Source of the DNA: an uncultured Eubacteriales bacterium
Lineage (GTDB): Bacteria; Bacillota; Clostridia; Oscillospirales; Acutalibacteraceae
DNA length: 64,000 bases
Direction of reading: 5' to 3'
Assembly (NCBI GenBank): GCA_934463265.1
Contig: CAKSIU010000004.1
Coordinates: forward strand, 1 to 64,000
Shown piece after piece: positions 1 through 6,192 of the stretch; position 1 is the first letter of the stretch; each line of letters opens with the position of its first letter. A model generated the notes under the pieces. The model was not told where the DNA came from, did no database searches, and was given only the letters and a program-made list of their open reading frames with translations. The translations under genes were made by a program, and so were the position numbers.

Positions 1-163
1 AATGCAAATAAAAACCATAGAATTTTTAAGTTTAGAAAACACGATTGCGAAAGACTTATTTATAGGGCAGCAAGAAGTAATGGCTGAATGTTCACTGTTT
101 CGACAACAAAACTTTATTTTGCGCACAAAACATGTTGATTTTGGCCACGGTTGCTACCCTTAA
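1..163 (+). pseudogene. Truncated duplicate of the 5' end of the GlmU-like acyltransferase gene
   Basis: Bases 1-77 are identical to bases 809-885, which hold the start codon and first 25 codons of the intact gene beginning at 810. After base 77 the two copies diverge completely. The broken copy stays open from an ATG at 2 to a TAA at 161, encoding 53 residues of which only the first 25 are homologous. It has no hexapeptide domain and cannot be functional as an acyltransferase. The repeat may extend further left than the window. It probably arose when the DNA between 78 and 808 was inserted with a duplicated gene start, or by tandem duplication followed by decay; an assembly artefact is a lesser possibility. 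Confidence 0.75.
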
Positions 164-215
164 AACCACCGATTGAAATTCGCCCAAAAGTGCTTACTAT
201 TTAACCTTATTGCCG

Positions 216-476
216 CTAGGATAAATATTTAAAAATAATAGCGGCTTTTGCTGCTGATTTACTTTTAAATTGGTAATAATGAGGCCGTCCATTCATATCA
301 TATGAGGTCACTAGCCACTTACCATTTGGCAGCTTCTCATATTTATTTCCCATAATTTCCCCTCCACCAGTAGCGATTTCTAATTTTTCGTCATTAAGCT
401 CAACTTTGCCGGTTGCTTTTGAAGTTGTTTCCACAAAGCCTTCTTTCTTTGTTTCATCCTTTTTAGTTTTTGACAT
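216..476 (-). CDS. Small double-glycine-leader peptide (family member A)
   Basis: An 86-residue peptide with a Lys-rich N-terminus, then a leader-like stretch ending ELNDEKLEIATGGG, then a core of about 45 residues rich in Tyr, Lys and Gly ending in an aromatic/basic tail. The leader pattern (E-L-x-x-x-x-L-E-x-[AV]-x-G-G) is that of peptides cleaved by double-glycine C39 peptidase exporters, such as class II bacteriocins and Nif11-type precursors. The start is the ATG at 476, because AAAGG lies 10 nt upstream of it; the in-frame ATG at 485 is only 1 nt from that site. A strong promoter lies at 531-559. Related cores are encoded at 46069-46224 and 50551-50805. No exporter or modification enzyme is nearby. 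Whether it is a bacteriocin, signal or other secreted peptide cannot be told. Confidence 0.7.
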   Translation of the reverse strand: MSKTKKDETKKEGFVETTSKATGKVELNDEKLEIATGGGEIMGNKYEKLPNGKWLVTSYDMNGRPHYYQFKSKSAAKAAIIFKYLS

Positions 477-530
477 ATATACCATACCTTTCTTTTGTTA
501 AAATATATTAAAGTTTTTATGCTTATTATA

Positions 531-559
531 ATTACACAATAAAGCATGGCATATGTCAA
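531..559 (-). promoter_or_regulatory. Sigma-A promoter of the double-glycine peptide gene
   Basis: On the minus strand a perfect -35 TTGACA (554-559) is followed after 17 nt by TGTAAT (531-536). It points at the peptide gene whose start codon is at 476, giving a leader of about 45 nt. Confidence 0.7.
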
Positions 560-749
560 TCTTTTTGTTGAATTTTTTGAAATAATTTTCAAAATTCTTT
601 TTCTATTACCGTGCACGCAAAATTAATAATTAAATTAAATTATATTGATAAGTTTATTTTTTATGTTTATTTCTAAACGTCCAAAATAAAACTTTCACTT
701 CAAGAGAATTTATAATATAAAAAATTTAATTACATAAAAATTATATAAC

Positions 750-778
750 TTGAGTTTTAAAAGGTCAACTGATATAAT
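750..778 (+). promoter_or_regulatory. Sigma-A promoter of the GlmU-like gene
   Basis: TTGAGT (750-755), a 17-nt spacer and TATAAT (773-778) lie about 30 nt upstream of the start codon at 810. The region 560-749 between the two divergent promoters holds nothing else recognisable. Confidence 0.7.
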
Positions 779-809
779 TAAAAATATTAAATAGAATGGA
801 GAGAAAGTA

Positions 810-1472
810 ATGCAAATAAAAACCATAGAATTTTTAAGTTTAGAAAACACGATTGCGAAAGACTTATTTATAGGGCAGCAAGAAGCATGGGAAATACTTC
901 CTAAAATATCGTCGTTTATAGAAGAACTAGGAAAACTTCTTTCGGCGGAAAAGTATGAAGAAATAGATAAAGATATATGGATTGCAAAGACTGCGAAAGT
1001 AAGTAAAACAGCGTGTTTGAATGGTCCATTAATTATAGACGAGTTTGCTGAAATTAGAAATTGCGCATACATAAGGGGCAAAGTTATAGTTGGAAAAAAC
1101 GCTGTGGTAGGTAACTCTACAGAAATAAAAAATTCAATTTTGTTCGACGGAGTTCAAGTGCCGCATTATAATTACGTTGGAGACTCAATTTTAGGCTATA
1201 AATCTCATATGGGAGCAGGAAGTATTACGTCGAATGTGAAATCAGATAAAAGTTTGGTAAAGGTGACTTATAACGGAGAAAAAATTGATACGGGATTAAA
1301 AAAGTTTGGGGCGATTATAGGGGATTGCGCAGAAATTGGCTGTAATACAGTTTTAAATCCCGGTACGATTATTGGAAGAAACAGTAATATTTATCCTCTC
1401 AGTTCGGTTAGAGGCCTTGTCCCAGAGAACAGTATTTATAAGTCTGCATCGGAAATAATTAAGAAAAAATGA
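810..1472 (+). CDS. GlmU-like left-handed beta-helix acyltransferase (stand-alone)
   Basis: A 220-residue protein made almost entirely of hexapeptide repeats ([LIV]-G-x4), resembling the C-terminal acetyltransferase half of GlmU. It includes the GAGSITSN-like turn (residues ~137-144) and the VLNPGTIIG segment (~182-190) typical of UDP-GlcNAc acetyltransferase helices. The N-terminal pyrophosphorylase domain is absent, so it can at most acetylate or bind an amino-sugar nucleotide; such short proteins are annotated as UDP-GlcNAc pyrophosphorylase-related. The start is supported by GGAGAG 6 nt upstream. The gene is single, has its own promoter and ends at a strong terminator. The exact substrate is unknown. 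Confidence 0.75.
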   Translation: MQIKTIEFLSLENTIAKDLFIGQQEAWEILPKISSFIEELGKLLSAEKYEEIDKDIWIAKTAKVSKTACLNGPLIIDEFAEIRNCAYIRGKVIVGKNAVVGNSTEIKNSILFDGVQVPHYNYVGDSILGYKSHMGAGSITSNVKSDKSLVKVTYNGEKIDTGLKKFGAIIGDCAEIGCNTVLNPGTIIGRNSNIYPLSSVRGLVPENSIYKSASEIIKKK

Positions 1473-1483
1473 TAAAAAACAAG

Positions 1484-1511
1484 GCGCCGCACTATACCGC
1501 GCGGCGCTTTT
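1484..1511 (+). terminator. Rho-independent terminator with the conserved ACTATACCGC loop
   Basis: A 7-bp stem GCGCCGC/GCGGCGC (1484-1490 and 1501-1507) encloses the 10-nt loop ACTATACCGC and is followed by a T run. It ends the GlmU-like gene and sits just before the convergent murC stop. The same loop recurs in two hairpins near 5.9 kb. Confidence 0.85.
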
Positions 1512-1515
1512 TGAA

Positions 1516-2889
1516 TTATTTTTCTAGACGTTGAAGAATCATGTTAGCGCAGACGTAAACATTTCCGCCGCCCATGGTCAAGACTAAATCTCCGGGTTTA
1601 GCGATTTTTTGAATACAGTCAGTAATTTCTTCAAAAGTTTGTAAACAAATGCAGTTTTCTAATTTTTCAGCCAAGTCTTCAGAATAAATATTAAATGTGT
1701 TAACCTCACGAACGGCTAAAATTTCGGATAAAACCGTAATATCTGCTATAGACAAAGCCTTAGCAAATTCGTTAAGAAATGTTGCAGTACGAGAATAAGT
1801 GTGTGGCTGAAATACAGCAATTACACGATTAAATCCCATTTGGGAAGCGGCAGTTAAAACTGAAGTTATCTCTGTTGGGTGATGTGCAAAGTCATCCGCA
1901 ACAGTAATACCGTTTGGTCTGCCCAAAATTTCAAACCGACGATGTACACCGGTAAATTCATGCAAAGCTTTTGCAATGTCGTCAGGTTTAACTTTTAAAT
2001 AATGAGCTATAGCTGCAGCCGCAACTGCATTGTGGATGTTATATTTTCCAGGAACGGATAATTTTATATCGACAATTTTTTCGCCGTTCTTCATTAAAGT
2101 AAAACTTGGAAAGGCAACATTTTCTTCGGAGATATTTTCCGCATAGTATTCGTTGCACTTAGATTCTCCAAAAGTTATAACGGGAATGTTGGCATTTTTA
2201 GTTGCGAGAACAGAATTTTTGTCATCACCGTTTATAACTATGAGTTCGGTGGCTTTTAAGGCAAATTTGTTAAACGATTTTATAACATTTTCAAGGGTTC
2301 CAAAATAGTCAAGATGGTCAGCTTCGACGTTTGTTATGACTGCGATAGAAGGTGTAATCTGCAAAAAAGAGTCCACATATTCGCAGGCCTCGCAAATAAT
2401 TGTATCGGAATTTCCGCAACGACTGTTTCCATTAATAAAAGGCAGCTTTCCACCGATTATAGCACTAGGGTCTTTTTGCGCCATGGTTAAAATTTGAGTA
2501 ATCATCGCGGTTGTGGTGGTTTTCCCGTGAGTTCCGGCAACAGCAATAGTATTTTTGTATTTGACACATAAAAGTCCAAGCATAACAGAGCGTTCAATGC
2601 ACGGGATTCCTTTTTTTACCGCAGCAATTCTTTCCACATTATCTTCCTTTATGGCCGCAGAGTACACAACAAGTTCTGCATTTTCTATATTTTTAGCGTC
2701 GTGCTGAGTGTAGACTTTAATTCCACGGTCGATAATTCTCTGTAAAGTGTCGGAAATATAATTATCTGAGCCAGAAATGTTGTATCCGTTATGAAGCAAA
2801 ATTCCAGCAATAGGGCACATTCCGGAACCGCCAATTCCGATAAAGTGTATATTTTTGACATTATCTAAAATATTTTGAATATTATTCAA
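1516..2889 (-). CDS. murC: UDP-N-acetylmuramate--L-alanine ligase
   Basis: Cytoplasmic Mur ligase that adds L-Ala to UDP-MurNAc, the first step of peptide stem synthesis for peptidoglycan. The 457-residue length is normal. Visible are the N-terminal Rossmann motif GIGGSGM (residues 18-24), the ATP-binding loop GTHGKTTTT (119-127), the central TNVEADHLD segment (~185-193) and the C-terminal domain motif GVHRRFE. The start is TTG at 2889, with GAGGTG 8 nt upstream. It is transcribed alone and convergently with the GlmU-like gene. Confidence 0.95.
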   Translation of the reverse strand: MNNIQNILDNVKNIHFIGIGGSGMCPIAGILLHNGYNISGSDNYISDTLQRIIDRGIKVYTQHDAKNIENAELVVYSAAIKEDNVERIAAVKKGIPCIERSVMLGLLCVKYKNTIAVAGTHGKTTTTAMITQILTMAQKDPSAIIGGKLPFINGNSRCGNSDTIICEACEYVDSFLQITPSIAVITNVEADHLDYFGTLENVIKSFNKFALKATELIVINGDDKNSVLATKNANIPVITFGESKCNEYYAENISEENVAFPSFTLMKNGEKIVDIKLSVPGKYNIHNAVAAAAIAHYLKVKPDDIAKALHEFTGVHRRFEILGRPNGITVADDFAHHPTEITSVLTAASQMGFNRVIAVFQPHTYSRTATFLNEFAKALSIADITVLSEILAVREVNTFNIYSEDLAEKLENCICLQTFEEITDCIQKIAKPGDLVLTMGGGNVYVCANMILQRLEK

Positions 2890-3051
2890 TTTAAGGGCAC
2901 CTCTTATAAAAAAATATTATTTATATAATTATTATATTGCGAAATTGCTTGTAAATAAATAGTTTTTTTCAGTTTTATTTATAAAAAGTTAATTTGTAGC
3001 AAGGAAGGCTTACAGTTCATATTATGTCATGAATGATGGAGGGAACAAAAT

Positions 3052-3918
3052 ATGGTTGATATAGATACTTTTGCGATAATTGGTGGAGACAAACGGCAGA
3101 TAGCGATGGCTAAGAGCATTTTGGCTGACGGCTATAACGTTTGTACAGTTGGATTTGAAAATACGGAATTATTAAGTAAAGAAATAAAAAAAACAAATTT
3201 AGATGATGCAATAAAAAACAGTAAATATATAATTTTTCCGTTGCCAACAGTAATAAAAAATAATTATCTAAATGCACCGTACTCAGAAGAAAAAATAAAA
3301 ATAGATGACGTTTTTGCGCAAAAAATGTATGGAAAAAAAGTATTTTGTGGAATTGCAAAGAAATTAATTTTAACAAGCGAAGTTTGGAAAGATATAAATT
3401 TGTATGACTATTCAAAAAGAGAAGAATTTGCAGTAAATAATGCCGTTCCTACAGCCGAAGGTGCATTAGAAATCGCGTTGCATGAATTTAGCGGTACGAT
3501 AAACGGTTCAAAATGTTTGATAGCAGGTTTTGGAAGAATAGGAAAAGTTTTAAGCAAAATGCTGACCGGAATTGGCGCAAAAGTGACTGTAAGTGCTAGA
3601 AAGCCGGAAGATTTAGCCTGGATAAATTTGTTGGGCTACGAAGCAATATTAACAAGCGAATTGTCAGCAAAAAACGATTTTGACATTATTTTTAACACGA
3701 TACCAGAAATAATTTTTGACGCACGAACTTTAGTAAAAACGGCACAGAACGCAATTATAATAGATTTAGCATCGTTGCCTGGTGGAGTCGATTTTGAAGC
3801 CACAGAAAGACTGCAAATTAAAGCAATACAAGCTTTGGCGCTGCCTGGAAAAGTTGCACCGAATGCAGCCGGAGAAATCATTAAAAACACGATATACAAC
3901 ATGATTGAAGAGGGATGA
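3052..3918 (+). CDS. dpaA: Dipicolinate synthase subunit A
   Basis: Subunit A (SpoVFA) of the mother-cell enzyme that makes dipicolinic acid from dihydrodipicolinate, the calcium chelator of the spore core. At 288 residues it has the family's N-terminal domain followed by an NAD(P)-binding Rossmann fold with GFGRIG at 159-164. The ATG at 3052 is preceded by GGAGGG at 8 nt. It is followed after 3 nt by dpaB, so the two are cotranscribed. Expression would be expected late in sporulation (sigma-K in Bacillus), but I could not identify a convincing sigma-K promoter. Confidence 0.95.
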   Translation: MVDIDTFAIIGGDKRQIAMAKSILADGYNVCTVGFENTELLSKEIKKTNLDDAIKNSKYIIFPLPTVIKNNYLNAPYSEEKIKIDDVFAQKMYGKKVFCGIAKKLILTSEVWKDINLYDYSKREEFAVNNAVPTAEGALEIALHEFSGTINGSKCLIAGFGRIGKVLSKMLTGIGAKVTVSARKPEDLAWINLLGYEAILTSELSAKNDFDIIFNTIPEIIFDARTLVKTAQNAIIIDLASLPGGVDFEATERLQIKAIQALALPGKVAPNAAGEIIKNTIYNMIEEG

Positions 3919-3921
3919 TTT

Positions 3922-4500
3922 ATGGGAGAAATGAAAATTAAAGTAGGGTTTGCGGTAAGTGGTTCATTTTGTACGTTTTCAAAAGCAATTCCTCAAATGA
4001 AACTGTTGGTTGATTCGGGATACGAAGTCTTGCCGATTATGTCTGATACGGCGTATTCCACGGACACAAGATTCGGAAAAGCAGAGGATTTTCGCAAAGA
4101 AATCGAAAATATATGTGGCAAAAAAATAATGCATACCATAGAGGAAGTTGAACCGATAGGGCCCAAAAAAATGACAGATATTATGATTATTGCGCCTTGT
4201 ACCGGAAATACTTTAAGTAAACTTGCAAGTTCAACGATAGACACCGCAGTAACAATGGCAGCAAAATCGCATTTAAGAGGTCAAAAACCGCTTTTGATAG
4301 CGCTTTCGACAAATGATGGGTTATCTGGTTCAGCGGCAAATATGGGAACAATGCTCAACAGAAAAAATATATATTTTGTGCCGATGTCGCAAGATGACCC
4401 GATAAAAAAGCCAAACTCGTTAGTTGCGCATTTTGATCTTATAATTCCGGCAATAGAGTCAGCGATTATGGGATATCAAATACAACCGATTTTTCGATGA
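3922..4500 (+). CDS. dpaB: Dipicolinate synthase subunit B
   Basis: Flavoprotein-like subunit B (SpoVFB) of dipicolinate synthase, 192 residues. The N-terminal GFAVSGSFCTFSK stretch is the flavoprotein nucleotide-binding loop, and APCTGNTLSKLA (~90-101) is the second conserved segment of the family. GAGGG lies about 8 nt before the ATG at 3922. The gene follows dpaA directly, and the pair forms the complete dipicolinate synthase. Confidence 0.94.
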   Translation: MGEMKIKVGFAVSGSFCTFSKAIPQMKLLVDSGYEVLPIMSDTAYSTDTRFGKAEDFRKEIENICGKKIMHTIEEVEPIGPKKMTDIMIIAPCTGNTLSKLASSTIDTAVTMAAKSHLRGQKPLLIALSTNDGLSGSAANMGTMLNRKNIYFVPMSQDDPIKKPNSLVAHFDLIIPAIESAIMGYQIQPIFR

Positions 4501-4586
4501 TTAACGTTATAAAATGTTGATTACATCGCTTTTTTTGATTTTATATGATATAATTTTTTAAACAATGCTAAAAAAGGACTGATACG

Positions 4587-5363
4587 ATGAAAGTACTGGC
4601 AATAGGCGATGTAGTGGGAAGTATAGGCTGTGAATTTTTAAGAGAACAGCTTCCAAAAATAAAAAAATTATACGAGATAGACTTGGTTATCGCAAATGGA
4701 GAAAATTCTGCCGACGGCAATGGAATAACTCCGTTTTCGGCGAATTATCTGTTCAAAAGCGGTGTTGATGTAATAACTACGGGGAATCATACGTTTCGCA
4801 GAAGAGAAATTTATCCAAAATTTGATGAAGAACCGCATTTAATAAGGCCGGCGAATTTTCCCTCGATTGATACGCCAGGTAGCGGAATTTGTACGTTGGA
4901 TATGCTGAAAAATAAAGTAATTATTATCAATCTTATGGGTACAATATTTATGGAAAGCATCGATTGTCCATTTAAAACGATTGATTGGATACTTGAAAAA
5001 ATTGATAAAAACGCGATAATTATTGTAGATTTTCACGCGGAGGCTACGTCGGAGAAAAGAACTTTGGGATACTACTTGGATGGGAAAGTTTCTGCGTTTT
5101 TTGGTACGCACACTCATGTTCCGACCGCGGATGAATGTATTTTTCCAAAGGGAACAGGTTACATTACGGATGTGGGAATGACCGGCGTAATAAATTCAGC
5201 ATTAGGAGTAAAATTTGAACTGGTGATAAAAAAATTAAAAACAAAAATGCCGGTTAGATTTGAAAATGCAACTGGAAAATGTAAGATGGATTGTATAATT
5301 TTTGACATTAATGAGGAAACTAAAAAAACACAGCATATAAAAAGATTGACAATTAATGGATAA
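4587..5363 (+). CDS. ymdB: YmdB-family metallophosphoesterase
   Basis: A 258-residue TIGR00282/YmdB-type phosphodiesterase. In Bacillus YmdB hydrolyses 2',3'-cyclic nucleotides and affects biofilm and motility choices. The dinuclear metal ligands can be seen as D8 (GDVVG), E39/N40 (NGEN), N67-H68 (GNHT), H150 (DFHAE) and H175/H177 (GTHTH). The ATG at 4587 is preceded by AAAGGA. In many Firmicutes ymdB sits next to rny and spoVS; here spoVS follows, 215 nt downstream, but rny is not in the window. Confidence 0.92.
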   Translation: MKVLAIGDVVGSIGCEFLREQLPKIKKLYEIDLVIANGENSADGNGITPFSANYLFKSGVDVITTGNHTFRRREIYPKFDEEPHLIRPANFPSIDTPGSGICTLDMLKNKVIIINLMGTIFMESIDCPFKTIDWILEKIDKNAIIIVDFHAEATSEKRTLGYYLDGKVSAFFGTHTHVPTADECIFPKGTGYITDVGMTGVINSALGVKFELVIKKLKTKMPVRFENATGKCKMDCIIFDINEETKKTQHIKRLTING

Positions 5364-5505
5364 TTTGACATCCAAAAATGAATAAATTCTGCAAAATAAA
5401 ACAGTAATTATAATAAAAACTTTGGCAAATAATAAAAAATAAAGAGAAGTTTAGATAAAAAATTCACGAAAATGCAAAATAATATAATTTTTATTTAAAA
5501 ACATA

Positions 5506-5534
5506 TTGCAAAATATCGAATTTGCATATATTAT
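5506..5534 (+). promoter_or_regulatory. Possible promoter of spoVS
   Basis: TTGCAA (5506-5511), 17 nt, TATTAT (5529-5534). The fit to sigma-A is moderate. In Bacillus spoVS uses sigma-H, and no clear sigma-H match was found here. The rest of the 5364-5578 gap is AT-rich without other signals. Confidence 0.4.
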
Positions 5535-5578
5535 AATAATTGCAGACGTAATATATAACTAAAAATGGAGGATTGAAT

Positions 5579-5839
5579 ATGGAAATTCTAAAAGTTTCGT
5601 CAAAGTCGGCTCCAAATTCTGTTGCGGGTGCCATTGCAGGCGTTATACGCGAGCACAGTTCGGTTGAGATTCAGGCCGTTGGAGCAAGTGCAGTAAATCA
5701 AGCAATAAAAGCTATCGCAATTGCAAGAGGCTATTTAGCGCCTACTGGTGTAGAATTAATTTGTATACCTGCGTTTGTAAATGTTACCATTGACGGCGAA
5801 GACCGTACCGCTGTTAAGCTTATAGTTGAAACAAAATAA
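5579..5839 (+). CDS. spoVS: Stage V sporulation protein S
   Basis: An 86-residue Alba-fold protein, matching the family in length and almost residue for residue in the core (SVAGAIAGVIREH, QAVGASAVNQAIKAIAIARGY). SpoVS is needed for progression through septation, engulfment and coat assembly. The ATG at 5579 is chosen because GGAGG is 7 nt upstream; an in-frame TTG at 5573 is less likely. It is followed by a strong terminator at 5896. Confidence 0.96.
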   Translation: MEILKVSSKSAPNSVAGAIAGVIREHSSVEIQAVGASAVNQAIKAIAIARGYLAPTGVELICIPAFVNVTIDGEDRTAVKLIVETK

Positions 5840-5852
5840 TGATTTTTATCTG

Positions 5853-5884
5853 AAAAAAATCGCCCGCACTATACCACGCGGGCG
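5853..5884 (-). terminator. Terminator read on the minus strand, conserved loop
   Basis: Stem CGCCCGC/GCGGGCG (5861-5867 and 5878-5884), plus-strand loop ACTATACCAC. On the minus strand the stem is followed by ATTTTTTT, so it would stop leftward transcription coming from pcrA. The loop nearly matches those at 1484 and 5896. Confidence 0.7.
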
Positions 5885-5895
5885 GTAAAAAAGAG

Positions 5896-5926
5896 GTGCC
5901 GCACTATATCGCGCGGCACTTTTTTA
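5896..5926 (+). terminator. Terminator of spoVS, conserved loop
   Basis: Stem GTGCCGC/GCGGCAC (5896-5902 and 5913-5919), loop ACTATATCGC, followed by six T. The group II intron fragment begins 7 nt after the T run. Confidence 0.85.
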
Positions 5927-5932
5927 CTTTAT

Positions 5933-6178
5933 GTGCCGATCATGGCACTAGTCTTGCTGGTGCAAGTGGTGTAGATGGAGTCCGTGTCGAAAAAGAGGTC
6001 TATTTTCTGTCGAATGTTCTAATCGAGTGATGAAAAATCTATATGTAGCTGGTTAGAGAGGAAATTGTTTTTGGAAGTAAATGCCACAAAGACGAAAGTA
6101 TGGAATATAAGTTGTAGCACCGTATACGGGATGCGTACGTAAGGTTCAATGGTAATGGCGAGAAATTTTATTCTCCCT
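5933..6178 (+). mobile_element. 5' fragment of a group II intron (probably class C)
   Basis: From GTGCCGATCATGGCAC at 5933 the sequence resembles the start and domain I of bacterial group II introns: a GUG-start closing hairpin, an AGTC joint, a CTTGC/GCAAG hairpin, the GGAGTCCGTGTCGA segment and a later AATATAAG-type stretch. It lies directly after a terminator hairpin, which is the established target of class C introns. No reverse transcriptase ORF, domain V or 3' end is present before the pcrA stop at 6193, so it is a dead 5' remnant of about 245 nt. The assignment is by recalled similarity and hairpin pattern, not a covariance search. Confidence 0.5.
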
Positions 6179-6192
6179 CTACCTTATTGATA

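Noticed and set aside
78..215. Possible transposase remnant next to the duplicated gene start
   Set aside because: Translations in all frames gave no recognisable transposase motif.
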